This document shows positions 11,497 to 22,554 of a stretch of 64,000 nucleotides of DNA, piece after piece. The notes beneath the pieces were generated by a model, which did not search any database, was not told the DNA's origin, and saw only the letters and a program-made list of their open reading frames with translations. Numbering within the stretch: position 1 is the first letter of the stretch; each line of letters begins with the position of its first letter. Origin of the DNA: Acanthosepion esculentum (lineage: Eukaryota; Mollusca; Cephalopoda; Sepiida; Sepiidae); NCBI GenBank assembly GCA_964036315.1, contig OZ038487.1, positions 59,798,162-59,862,161 on the forward strand. The letters run 5' to 3'. The translations under genes and the position numbers were made by a program.

Positions 11497-12990
11497 TAGA
11501 TTTTGTCACAAAGATTAGGGAACTGGAGCATGATGAAGCTTATAAGTACCTAGGAATTAGCGAAGGAGATGGCATACAACACCCCCAAATGAAGGATAAG
11601 TTAAGAAAGGAGTACTACAAGCGTATATGTCTGGTACTAAATACCGAGCTAAACCCAAAAAACAGAATATCAGCCATAAACACCTTGGCTGTCCCTGTGG
11701 TGCAATACAGCTTTAACGTCCTTAACTGGACCATAGATGAAATTAAGCGAATGGACGCCAAAACGAGAAAGCTACTCACTTGCTACCGCATGCATCATCC
11801 CAAAGCTGATGTTGATCGCCTGTATGTGCCCAGATCCGAAGGAGGCAGAGGATTAGTTCAACTAGAACTTCTCCTACAAAACTACAACAATTGGCCTAAA
11901 AAGATACTTGGAAACTACAGAAAACTGGATGATGGTATGTGTCAAGGAACATGAAAGTAGTAAGTGTCTTTACTCCGCAATAAAGGAAGCCAACAAATTC
12001 AAAATGGAGTTTCAAAAGGACGCAGAAATACAAGTACAGCACAGTAAACAGGCTGAAGCTGCAAAATATTTAAAAAAGAAAGCAAAGACAGATGCAACCG
12101 ACCAGATACAGAAACAATGGCAAAATAAACCGCTTCATGACCAATACTCTGTCCGTACCAAACAAGCTGACGTAGACAAAAACCGTACTCATCAGTGGCT
12201 ACGTAGTGCAGGGTTGAAAGCTGAAACTGAAGGTTTTATCCTTGCTGCACAGGACCAATGCTTGTTAACTAGGAATTATCAAGCACATATACTAAAATAC
12301 TGTGTTAGCCCAAAATGCAGATTCTGTGATAAATATCCAGAAATCATTGATCATCTTGTATCAGGTTGCACGATATTGGCACCCACTGAGTATAAAAACC
12401 GGCATGACAGAGTGGGCCAATATCTGCACTGGAAAATCTGCAACTTCTACGGGAAGGAAACTGAAAGAAATTGGTAAGAACACCACCCAGACCCGGTTAC
12501 AGAGATAGGGCCATTTACAATTCTATGGGACTGCACAATACACACTGACAGAACAATCAAAGCCAACCGACCAGACATTGTTATTAAAGGCCACAAACAA
12601 AATAAGTGCCACCTTATTGATATGGCAGTCCCTGCAGACTGCAATGTATCTTTGAAGATATTCGAAAAGCTGTCAAAATACAAGGACCTTGAAATAGAAA
12701 TCTCAAAAATGTGGCACATGGGAATATCAACAATCTTTGTTGTAGTTGGAGCCTTAGGATTGGTTGGAAAAGATTCCAGTAGACTAATTGAAGAGATCCT
12801 TGGAGGTCCATGCCTCAAAGAGATACAAAAAATTATTCTGACAAGTACAGCCGACACTTTAGGAAGGGCTTTATCTATGTATTTTTTTTTGCAGTGGAAA
12901 GTGTCATGATACCATTTGTAATCTTAGGTCCCTGGGCGGGACCCGGAAAGAAATATGTAAACGGCAGATATCAAAGGAAATAAAAACAAT
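11497..12990 (+). pseudogene. LINE with restriction-like endonuclease (R2/R4-type), 5'-truncated
   Basis: The frame begins in the RT thumb (TKIRELEHDEAYKYLGISEG, about 11505), shifts frame once near 11880, then runs open to 12909 except for one TAA at 12475. The C-terminal CCHC motif is CRFCDKYPEIIDHLVSGC (about 12319-12372). It is followed by the endonuclease: RPDIVIK, then LIDMAVPADCNVSLK, then SKYKDLEIEISKMW. These match the PD-D/E-K endonuclease that R2-group LINEs use to nick their target. The RT core is missing. AAT repeats flank both ends (11483-11497 and 12990-13002), which suits a TAA-targeting R4/Dong-like element but could also be a repetitive 3' tail. Confidence 0.8.
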
Positions 12991-13003
12991 AATAATAATA
13001 ATT

Positions 13004-13410
13004 TCTTATTGGTATGGCTGTTCCTGCAGATGGTAATGTATCTTTGAAAATTTTCAAATACTTATTAAAATACAAGGTTTTTGAAAATGTGGAAATCTAA
13101 AAAATGAGGCACATGAGGACATCGATAATTCCAGTTGTAGTTGAAGCACTAGGATTGATTGGAAAAGCTTCCGATACACGCAATGAAGGAATTCCTGGAA
13201 GCCAATGCCTTAGAGAAATAGAAAAAATTGTGTTCACAAGTACAGGTCACAAATCAAAAAATGTGTTATCTATGTAAAATTGGTGTGGGTTTTCTTTTTT
13301 CTTTTTTAACAAAAATGCTCAGTGGAATATGTCATGAAACCCTATCTGACCTTAGGTCTCTGGTTGGAAGCCGGAACGAATTGTGTACACAACAGAATAA
13401 TTTCGAACGT
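13004..13410 (+). pseudogene. Second copy of the restriction-endonuclease LINE, 3' end only
   Basis: It repeats the endonuclease part of the preceding LINE: GMAVPADGNVSLKIF, LLKYKVFENVEI and a stop, then VVEALGLIGKASD and IPGSQCLREIEKIVF, followed by the same 3' sequence (GACCTTAGGTCTCTGG, compare ATCTTAGGTCCCTGGG). It lies head to tail with the first copy, separated by the AAT tract, and is more diverged. Confidence 0.75.
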
Positions 13411-13479
13411 ACAGACTTGAACTCGCCGAGAAATGGTAACTGCAAAAGCAAGGGATTGTGATCGAGAAAGAAAATTTCA

Positions 13480-13865
13480 AGATCTTATCGGATTTCAACA
13501 GGCGGCGTTCTTGAGGCAACCAAATCCAGACATAAGTAAGATCATGCCACCAAATTTCTCCTGATGACCATAATATCAATGTCATAGGAAAATGACAAGT
13601 TCAAGAAATACACCGACTTCCGGACTGAAGTTATCAGCATGTGGGATTTTCAACCTACTATTGTCTCCGCTATCATTGGGAAGTTTGGTCTATAAAAGCA
13701 AACTGGAAGTCCTGGATTAAGAAAATCGACTTAAAACCAATGTCCCATCATTTCAGAAGTGTGCGTTGCCTGGTACTGCAAATATTCTGGAAACAGTGCT
13801 CTTTGGCTGAATACTTACGTTTTGATGGAGAGCACTCTTAATGCAAGATCCCCGGTTAGAAATAA
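13480..13865 (+). pseudogene. Another restriction-endonuclease LINE family, 3' fragment
   Basis: Across frames it reads SPDDHNIN-like, then KKYTDFRTEVISMWDFQPT, then IVSAIIGKFGL, and finally PSFQKCALPGTANILETVL. This is the C-terminal endonuclease region and the terminal block (family form: QKxALLGTARILRKVL) of another LINE group with a similar nuclease. Several indels are present. Confidence 0.6.
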
Positions 13866-13869
13866 AAAC

Positions 13870-14700
13870 TGTGCAAAAAAAAAAGATAATAACCTTTATA
13901 GCAAAAGGAAAAATACGCAGAAGGAAAGTAGTAAAAACACACAAAGTAAAATGCGGATGAATTGAATATAGCGTCCGTTTCTTTTTATTCTCAGTGTAAT
14001 AGGATTTGTTCTGCTGAGAGATTTCATTTAGTGTCATTGAACGCTTTGTCGATGGCATTTTATTGTTGACCAAGAAATCACTATTACTAAGGTGAAACGT
14101 CCAAAGAAATTTATCTGGTATAAGATCCCGAAATCGATTGAATTCCAAGGCTTTGGTTTCTCACTCAGTACCGAAAACTATTAAAGAAGAAAACAAATCA
14201 ATAAAATGAAGGAATTAGTCTGGGGAATTACCACGGATCCTTCTTCGAAAATAGACGGTCTATTTGCGAAATAAGGTTAGATATACACTTCTAACTGCAA
14301 CTCTGAAAGCAATGTCGATCCAGGGGAGTAGCGAAATGGGTGACCGCTCGGAAATAACAGGTGTTGTAATCTCGGATGCGCAGATGAGGTAATGAATGAT
14401 GGCTCGGATAGTTCCTTGCTGGCGATACCACGTAAACCAGCACAACCTGTCATACATTACGGAGAGAAGGATAAGGTAATGTCATGTGAGTGATTATACA
14501 AAAAGTAATTACCCAAACGGCACGCCAACAGTTTAATGGGTCATCCGTTTATAAAATTACATTAAGAGTTATTATAATTTGGTTCAGTATTTCATCCTTC
14601 AAAGCATATGTTCGCTAATAATGTAATGTGATTTTGATAGAAACGACGATTTTCAAGGACGTCAGAATTTTGTGAAAATATTTTTTAACATTTACCTATG
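13870..14700. other. No recognised feature
   Basis: A minus-strand frame at 13753-14148 (131 codons) is not recognised and overlaps the LINE end, so it is probably chance. The rest has no repeat I can name. Confidence 0.4.
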
Positions 14701-14706
14701 TTAATA

Positions 14707-15172
14707 TTTTACGGCCAATATCGCGTTGAGACAACGGTTTCACTACGATCACCGAAGATAAGCAACGTCGAGCCTGGTAATTACCTATGTGAGTGAAAAC
14801 TTGGGAATACCAGGTGCTGTAAGCTTGGATGCGCGAGTGGTGTAAAGGATAATAGCTCAGAATTGTTAATCGGAGAGGCGAGTTCCAATTCCAGTATTCT
14901 TGAGAATGGTATAAACCCATATCTTCTCCCACCAGCTATAGGTTATTTTGTAGAATTGTATCAGCAAATTATCACTATCTCCAAAACATTCTTACAATCT
15001 AATAATATATATCAAACCATTTAACACATACTGTTTATAAACTGTATATCGATAAAACATATTTTTGCCCTGGAAGAATAAAATTATTTAATAAATATCT
15101 GTAGTTGAAGCCATAAAACTGCGAATAATATTTAGTTTATCCCATTGGGGTTGATATGCCGTTAAACAAAAG
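14707..15172 (+). repeat. Composite 5S rRNA + tRNA SINE
   Basis: Bases 14707-14826 align along the whole length of a eukaryotic 5S rRNA: TTTACGGCCAATATCGCGTT at the start, CGATCACCGAAGATAAGCAA in the middle, CTTGGGAATACCAGGTGCTG at the end. A tRNA-like part follows (A box GAGTGGTGTAAAGGATAA, B box CGAGTTCCAATTCC). Then comes the body shared with the other SINEs and a 3' tail with GGTTGATATGCCGTTAAACA. The 5S internal promoter would have driven pol III transcription. Copies at 1.8 kb and 27.1 kb keep only parts of the 5S head. Confidence 0.85.
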
Positions 15173-15179
15173 TTTTCCT

Positions 15180-15635
15180 TACTGTCCATCGGGAACTACA
15201 TATCCCTCTGTTATTGTTATATAGCGAGTTAAACCAATCAAATCTTCCCCATGATAATCTTACTAATAACTGTTTCCATGTAAGAAAACATTCAAAATAT
15301 GCATTAATCTCTAGGACTCTACTTCTATTGATCGAAATTTCTATCTTTCACTTAAAACAATTTTTCAGGAAAATAGAATTCTCATATACCTTGTGAGTGT
15401 TGTTTCCAGTATTGAAGGGGGTTTCCTTCCTGACCTTTTGTTTGAAGTAGTGTGGAACATCAGTATCCTGAATATATACATTTTATCTTCGAATTAGCGC
15501 GCGCGGCATATATATGATGAATATTTTTTGTATTATTCGTTTCATCATAAATAAAACGTTCTAGGTTTTGTTTCATGTAAGTTTACGGGTTGACACATAT
15601 AATTATTGACAATATTTTACATATATTTACAATTC
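15180..15635. other. No recognised feature
   Basis: AT-rich DNA with a short GCGCGCG run near 15500. No gene or repeat was recognised. Confidence 0.4.
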
Positions 15636-15639
15636 AAAA

Positions 15640-16440
15640 TGACCTTCCCCTGCTTTCTACCATTGGCCTTAAGTACTTCTCAACTGAAGTGCCTGACATT
15701 CTCACAACCTCTTCGCTAAAATTGCACCAAACCTCATAAGAATTTCGTTCATGTTTGGATCATGTGAATATGAGATTCGTGATAGATCGCTATCTAATAT
15801 GGGTCACATCGCAAAGTCCATGGAATTAAATCTCCGATCTTTATGGAGAAGAAACTGATTACTGAATAAAATCCACAGAAATGTCTCTGGCACCAGTTGA
15901 GCGTCAAATTGTCCGTGTGTGCGGGAACTCCGTCTTGAGTGAACACACAGCGACTTCAAACGTGGCTGGCAAGCAGGGCAACATTTGCTGGTGAACTCTG
16001 CTCTTTATTTTTACTCTTTCTTAAATGAATTTCTAAGGGCGAATTCGAACCGTCAGAAGCAACTGCAGCCCAAAACTATGACACCAGTTAACTTCTCACG
16101 CTAGAAATGTATTATGACACCTTCGGGAATGTATTCTGTTGAAGTGGCGAATACGCTATCGTTTTATTAGTTGACCAGATTTTCAACAGTTTTGACTTGC
16201 AGGAACTCGAGAGCAGTTCTTATCTTTGAGAATTGTATGGTTTTAGCCTTAGATTCTCATTCGCTATCTATCCAAAATATCCAGATTTTTTGCCATCTAC
16301 CATATGTTTCTCCATGAATTGCTCTTCAATCTCTTTTTGGGTGCTTCAATGACTCTTCGCGTACGAAGTGAACGGTTTATTTCAGGGACAGGATTTGGTA
16401 AAATTTTTGCTCATTTTGTAACTTTTTCGACACATTAAAT
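15640..16440 (-). pseudogene. Tc1/mariner-superfamily transposase relic
   Basis: Reading the minus strand across frames gives FVREESLKHPKR near the start, then VENLVN with NDSVFATSTE, then VIVLGCSC, and TQDGVPAHTDNL with NWCQRHF, which holds the second catalytic Asp of mariner-type transposases. These follow the order of the family DNA-binding region and DDxD core. Many stops and shifts make it an old pseudogene. No inverted terminal repeats were found. Confidence 0.6.
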
Positions 16441-16516
16441 AAGATTTTTTCTGCACCCATTCAACTGTTTTATCATCTCACAATTTTTCATGCCAGTCAT
16501 TTTCAATGCGATAGTT

Positions 16517-17110
16517 TTATTGTGTCTTCTTTGATCCACCATATTTGATTAAACTGTAAATAATAAAACAAGAGAATATTGCGTCATGTTTTTTTATCCT
16601 TCCGCTTGTGCTGTTAGGCGTCGCGAGGAGACACAGTCGTCTGTCAGAGGCAAGGCGATTGGCCTGGAAGAGAGATATCTCGTGGGCTTTGAAAGTGTCT
16701 GCCACTGAGTCGCTCCAGCGTCTTCTTGGTCTGCCTCTCGCTCTCCAGCCAGAGAACATGAGGGTGTATGTTCGTAGTTCCGGTTGGTTGATAGCCATAT
16801 AAGTGAGGTTTCCGAACCATTTGATCCTTTGTCGTTCGATATGTTTTATGATTGATATTGCTCCTACCCTATCTCTTATTGCTTCATTCATGATCTTGTC
16901 TCGCCTGGTCTTGTTCACTGCTTTCCTCGGGCATTTCATCTCAAAAGTGATCAGTTTACTCTAAAGGGTTTTTGTTAGGTGCCATGTCTGGCACTGGTAT
17001 GTCTGCGTTGGTAGGAAAATTGCGTCGATTAGATTTGCCTTGGTGCTCATGGAAATGCTAGGATGTTTTAGAAGAGGAGAAAGTTGGTAACTGTTGAGTC
17101 TTGACTCAAT
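16517..17110 (-). pseudogene. RTE-type LINE RT C-terminal domain, minus strand
   Basis: It starts near 17110 with LKHPSISMSTKANLIDAIF and PTQTYQCQTWHLTKTL, then an in-frame TAG, then SKLITFEMKCPRKAVNK. The uninterrupted 140-codon part (16939-16517) holds HIERQRIKWFGNLTYM and GRPRRRWSDSV, the typical end of LINE RT proteins with the K/R-WFGHL and GRPxxRW boxes. The RT catalytic core is missing, so it is truncated at its 5' end. Confidence 0.8.
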
Positions 17111-17114
17111 GTTG

Positions 17115-18115
17115 AATCTCGCCTATTTCATGGAATAATAATGCAACACAAAATGTACTTAGAACAAGAATGTATTATAACAAGAAAGTGTACACAATAA
17201 GTACATATAGTATTTCTGTATATTTCTGGGAAGACGTTCCTGGAGAATGTGTTGACTAGTCGCAGTCGATCAGAGTCTCTAGTTGGATCTCGTGATTCTC
17301 ATCTCTCGTCTTCCGGTATCAACCATTATTTATATAGTTGGTAGTCACCTATGCAGATTAGGTGGATCCTACACAACAGTAACTGACTGCGTTGTCTTTC
17401 TGACATCTGGTCTCGATTTCTCTGTCTCCCAACGCCCAACACCTCGTCCGCGTCGTGGGAGGTGGAAACAGGTAATGCTGGCCAACGGGGCACTGGCGAA
17501 GCTGCAACTGGCTTAGCAGGCCGACAGTTGTTAAAAAATTGCTCAAGGGAACAAAAGGAGATACAAACGGACTAATCAAGACGGAGTGCGTCATGCAAAA
17601 TATGAAATTACATTTTACGAATAAGTATGTTTCGTTGTGTGCTTAAATAATGAGTTTTTTTTTTTAATCTTGAAATAATGGATAAATATTTATGGCGTAT
17701 CCGGGACGTTTGCTTTCCAGTTTTATTTGCTGCTGTCGAAAGTTTTCAAGTGACGTGATGTATGTTCTTTGGTACAGTTCATTGTGATTCTGTAGCGCCA
17801 GTTCACGACATTACTGTTCCAAAATAAGCAGGCATTATTCACTCAAATTTAAAGCTTTGATCTGAGAAAGTGGCTTTACACAGCTGACGGTTTAGATATT
17901 TCCGAAGGAGTTGATCACCCTTCATGGCCTTCATATGATAGTCACGGTCAGATGAGACTGCTTAAGAACTAGACTCCAGATCTTAAGTAAAGATCTCACG
18001 GTGTTTGACAAGACTACTCGTAAAACCGAGTGCCCTGTGCTCAATTTCCTTGTCGCCCACATTATTTTTAGCGGATCTATTCATGAATGTGTTTGATATG
18101 TTTGGTAATTATTAA
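17115..18115. other. Unclassified, partly GC-richer
   Basis: Bases 17200-17530 are GC-richer than the flanks and carry two overlapping frames of 77-78 codons that I do not recognise. An LTR origin is possible but unsupported. The remainder holds nothing recognisable. Confidence 0.35.
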
Positions 18116-18119
18116 TTCC

Positions 18120-18735
18120 ATCCCTGGATTTTTATTATGAATTCAGCACTTATTCTTTTTTCCAACGAAATGTTCGGGTTTCGCAATGTTTAGTTTTGTT
18201 TCTGAGCCAGCATTCACCGCCATATGATAGAATTGATATTACATATAATTTTAGCACACTGAATATGTTTTGTAACAGGCATTTTATGATATATCTTTGG
18301 CTATTTGGGTTATTATGCCCCTCTGGGTTATTGTTCTCACATTTGGACCGCTCTGCTTTCCGGCATTCTTCAGGTGTCTGTCGTTCTAGTGTAAATTTTG
18401 AAAGTTACCCTTAAATAAATCTTTAATTGTCCTGATTCTTTTTTCAATTTTCCTAAGATATTTCTTCTTAGATTATATGAAACAGCTTTTTTTTAATCTT
18501 TTCATCCACATGCAAAGAAATAAAACCGCCAAGACGCAAGGGATTACTGTGAGAGAATATGAGAAAAATATACTATTAAGGAGAGATGGCAATAAAAGAA
18601 CAGGAATTTAAAAAATAGAACATAACGATCTACACTGAAGTTAAATTTTTGAAGATCAAAATTGTGTCGGTAGCAAGAAACCGGAAGAGAGTACCACAAG
18701 AAAAAAGTGTGAGAGAAGAACCTGTTAGCATAGAA
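18120..18735 (-). repeat. Repeat mosaic, copy 1: RTE fragment + spacer + Jockey 3' end
   Basis: Bases 18125-18290 in reverse read LLQNIFSVLKLYVISILSYGGECW, the RTE segment around YGSECW. Bases 18290-18530 hold an intermediate block with CATTCTTCAGG and TTTTCCTAAGATATTTCTTC. Bases 18530-18735 in reverse are the C-terminus and 3' UTR of the Jockey-like LINE, ending in TTGCGTCTTGG. The same three parts recur in the same order at 20.87-21.55 kb. Confidence 0.7.
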
Positions 18736-18754
18736 CTTACGGTGACTTCTAGCC

Positions 18755-18980
18755 TGTTCACAATTTACATTATTTGGACTATTTTCCTCATCTTTATCGC
18801 CATATCTATTACAATATTTCGGCCGTTGTGCGCTCAGGCCTTCTTCAGGTGGTTGGAATGTCGATCTGAACCCTTTATTTCGCTCACTGGGGTAGACTGT
18901 TCTAGTTCGACGTGCCTGATTAAATGGATGTCAGTTATCAGTTATCACCTGTTAATTCCCATTTCCAAGTTCTCCACTGC
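18755..18980. repeat. Dispersed repeat with CCTTCTTCAGG motif, copy 1
   Basis: It shares ACAATTTACATTATTTGGAC, the CGGCCGTTGTGCGCTCAGGC to TTCTTCAGG block and TGAACCCTTTATTTC with copies at 27.95, 39.51 and 59.92 kb. Like the 39.5-kb copy it directly follows a minus-strand Jockey 3' end. Confidence 0.65.
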
Positions 18981-18984
18981 CTTA

Positions 18985-19830
18985 ACCGAGTATTGAACTC
19001 ACTGGGTCCTTTCACTGGATCTAACTAACGTCTTTATCCACTGTGCCATGTATCCTCGAGGAAATATAGACAGATCTAGTCTGTTCTAGATTGTTCTCAT
19101 TCTTCTCTCTATTTTCCTAAGATATTTCTTCATAGCTTATATACTATTACTGCTTTCTAATTCTAGATCATAGTTTCTGTTTTGGAATGGTTTATCATGA
19201 GTCCTACTTCTTGGAACACTTGATAGAATATGTTTATATTTTGTTCAAAATTATTCTTATCTTTGAATAGCTATGTCTTTAGTAGAACTCCCTCTCTTAT
19301 CAGTGCCCTGGCCTCTTGAGAGCAAACCAGAAAGGTTGATGAAAAAAAACACCACAGAATTGAGGTGAAGGAGCAATGATAGATAGAAAAAGGTACAAAT
19401 GTAGGCGCAGAAAATTGCGATGTAGGCATCAGGGACGAGAAATCAATTTTAGAAAATAAATTCCCTGCTTTTGATTCGAGTAGAAGTTTGCTATTACTTT
19501 TTCAACGAGGTCTTATCTGAATAATCTATAAGACGTAACCACATAGAATATAGAAAACATGAACGTGAAAGAGAGGATGCTTTTATTCCATTAACTTCCG
19601 TTTGTCCAAGATGCATTGCGCTGAGTAAAGCGCGAGACAAATGTGAGTCTAATTGAAAGTAGGAAGATTGTCTTACGTCAAGACTTCAACTCGGGAGTGA
19701 TTGCTGACGTTGGAAATAAAAAATACTGGATTTTCATTTAGTTTCAAGCAATAACAATTGGCACCAGGAGGAAATACATAACGACCTAAACAATCAAAGA
19801 TGGGCATAATTTTAAATATTGTGTTTAATA
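18985..19830. other. No recognised feature
   Basis: A second copy of CTATTTTCCTAAGATATTTC lies near 19110, showing more of the mosaic repeat. Otherwise unrecognised AT-rich DNA. Confidence 0.4.
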
Positions 19831-19839
19831 TTATGTTTA

Positions 19840-20437
19840 TTCAGTGTGACAGTTTTTTGTTTTCCTCGTTATACATCGTTCCTTACAATATTTTTATATT
19901 CCTATATAGTTTCCATTTTGTTTTGCTTTCATTTCTATTTTCACCTTCTCCATTCTTTATTTGCTCTTCTTTTTTCTTTCAATTTTATTTTTTTCTTTCT
20001 TTTTCTGTCATTCTTCCATTTTTTTTCTTTCTTTCATCTTAAAGACTTGCTTTTATACCTTCAGTTCCAGTTGTAGTTCTTTCTTTGTTTCTTTCTCGGG
20101 TCAAACATTTTTTTCTTTTATACCTTTATTTCTTTCCTTTTTCTTGTTCATTCTCTCTTTCTTGTTTCAGAAATATTTATTTTAATTCCTTCAGTTCCAT
20201 CTTTCTTTCTTTCTTTATTCATTCATTCTTTCTTTCCTTTTATTATCTTAAAGATTTACTTTTATAGCTTTTGTTCCAGTTCCAGTTTTTATTACTTTCT
20301 TTCTTCCTTTGATTCATTCTTTCTTTCTTGCTTCAGAAATATTTGCTTTTATTCCTCCAGTTCCATCACTTCACTCATTTTTCTTAAATATTTCTTTTAT
20401 TCTTTCAATTCCATCCATTCTTCTTTCTTTCATTCAT

Positions 20438-20473
<36 letters not shown>

Positions 20474-20500
20474 TTCGAATTTAGAATTTCAACTGCCTTT
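19840..20500. repeat. Pyrimidine-rich CTTT array with degenerate higher-order units
   Basis: About 650 bp of almost pure C/T on the plus strand. The block CCTTCAGTTCCA or CTCCAGTTCCA recurs near 20057, 20188, 20271, 20358 and 20405 beside TCTTAAAGA or TCAGAAATATTT, so the CTTT repeats are organised in tandem units of roughly 50-130 bp. The Ser/Phe-rich frames here are artefacts. Confidence 0.85.
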
Positions 20501-20504
20501 TTCT

Positions 20505-20868
20505 AATTATAAGTGTCTTTTTTGTACTCATTTTCTTTGAAACGACCCCCACATTCCTCATGTTTTATGTTCACGATATTTTAGTGATTCTTCTTTAGAC
20601 CCACAGCTCGTTTGCGTTAATGCTATTCTGTCTTTTAGACGGGAGTTGAGGTTAATGCGTTGCTTCCTGTTTAGCATTGGATTCCCGGTTCCTTTTACAT
20701 TTTCTCATTCTATTTCACTATCAGCAGCCACTATCGTCGTAGTGGCACTAATGTCTTGCTTGTGTCGAATTGATTAAAAAAAATATGTGAGGAAATTTAC
20801 CAACACTCACTGTCGTATAAAAGAATAGCAATTAAACAATAACAATATAACAATAACAATATTACAAT
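20505..20868. other. No recognised feature
   Basis: Short AACAATA tracts near 20830-20870. No gene or named repeat was seen. Confidence 0.4.
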
Positions 20869-20869
20869 T

Positions 20870-21550
20870 AAAACCTTATTCTTGTTTCCAACGAAATCTT
20901 CATGTTTCGCAATATTTCCTTTTGTTTTTGAACCAGCATTCACTGCCTTACGATAGAACTGATATTACATAGAATTTCAGCACAATGAATACGTTGCGCA
21001 ACAGGCATTTCATGTTATATACTGGCTATTTGGACGACTTTGCTCTTCTGGGTTGTTGCCCTTTCCGGCATTCTTCAGGTATCTTTCGTTCTAGTGAAAA
21101 TTTTGAAGCTTACCCTTAAATAAATCTTAAATTGTCCTGATTCTTTTTCCAATTTTCCTAAGATATTTCTTCCTAGCTTATAAGAAACAGCATTTTTTTC
21201 TTCATTTTAACCTCAAGAAAGGAAATAAAGATGCCAGGACGCAAGTGGGTTTACTGTGTGGAGAAATATAAGAACAAAATATACTATTATGAAGAGTGGA
21301 CAATAAAAGAATAGGAATTATGAAAACAGAAGATAGCGATCTACATTGCATTTAAAGATCAAAGTTGCATTTTAAGATCAAAGTTGAGTGCGAAGCAACA
21401 AACCGGAAGAGAGTTCCATAAGCAAGAAGTGCAAGAGAAGAAACTGTTTGCATAGAATTTATGCTTAAATCTAGCCTATTAAATGTAAAGTGGTGAGACC
21501 TTGCTGCCAATCTAGTACTGCATTTAAATTCATAAAGTTTAGGGACCATA
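20870..21550 (-). repeat. Repeat mosaic, copy 2: RTE fragment + spacer + Jockey C-terminus
   Basis: Parallel to copy 1: an RTE piece (reverse frame VLKFYVISVLS and SECW, 20875-21010), the spacer with CATTCTTCAGGTATC, and the Jockey 3' end. Here the Jockey frame is longer: the minus frame 21549-21352 reads MVPKLYEFKCSTRLAARSHH, the family's post-RT block. By eye the two copies share about 80% of bases between 18.12-18.73 and 20.87-21.44 kb. Confidence 0.75.
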
Positions 21551-21599
21551 GAGGAAAGTTCATAACAATTATCATAAATATATTTGTAGAAAAGATAGA

Positions 21600-22410
21600 G
21601 TCCAAGATTTATGTTTGCCTTACTAACGTAACATTACTTAAAGCCTTAAAGCATTGATTAAATCCTATTTGTTTGCCCGAATAGAAAGTCACATACTCTG
21701 ATTCAGATGAATAGGAAAGCATGTAATAATGATAATATGTCATCTGAAAGAATCAAAACCAAAACAATATATTTCCTTACCGCCAATATAAGCTAGCGTT
21801 TTCTATGATATCGTTTAAATGTGTGGTTGAATCATAGTTTACAAATGAATAGTATCGGAGAAAAAAGTTCGATCTTTAATCAAATGAAACTTTATCGACT
21901 GAAAGAAAATAAATTCTAATAAAAATTATGATCAAATATAATTAACATTTTTCATGACCACTATTAAAAGAAAAAACAAAACAAATGTCTTCGTTTAAAA
22001 TCATAAATCATTATTTCTGTTCTCTCCAGGAATTTCTTTGCGGAATGTGGACACATCTAAGTTTTCGAAATGTAGACTTTAAATGCAGAATATCTGTCGG
22101 ATTCTATCGATTTTATAAATGGCAGTGTTAAATTTGCACTAGCGAAGAAAGAGTCACGATTCTTTCGCTTGATCTTTTTCTGAAATTTATACATTTGTGC
22201 AAGCTTGGAGGAATGCCATATCTACCCAGCAAATCTCTCGGCAAAATCAAATTTACTGACCGTATTTTAGAGTACAAGCTCAGCTCAAAATTTTCAGTTG
22301 GTTGTTTAATGCTAACTTAACGTCACCCGAAATTAAAAAGGTCATTCCTGCAATTTTGATATTTGATTTTAAAGTTTGATCTCTCCTGGTTATGTCGATA
22401 AACTACATCA
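21600..22410. other. No recognised feature
   Basis: AT-rich DNA without a recognised frame or repeat. Confidence 0.4.
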
Positions 22411-22414
22411 GGCA

Positions 22415-22550
22415 GCAGGGCCTCTGATCATGAGATTGTGGGTTTTGAGGTGCGTGGAAACACCACTTCATTGCTGTTGTTTCCAGGTCCACCTTGAATC
22501 GTGGTGGTAGCACTTGTTAGGGTCCGAAATATGGGCAAATAGATAACTCC
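22415..22550 (+). repeat. Possible SINE with V-SINE-like central block
   Basis: GGGCCTCTGATCATGAGATT and GTGGGTTTTGAG resemble a tRNA-derived head. AACACCACTTCATTGCTGTT and TCCAGGTCCACC resemble the conserved central domain of animal SINEs. Diverged; other assignments are possible. Confidence 0.4.
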
Positions 22551-22554
22551 CAAA

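Noticed and set aside
14707..14826. A functional 5S rRNA gene
   Set aside because: It has many differences from conserved 5S positions, is followed directly by a SINE body, and partial copies of the same junction occur elsewhere.
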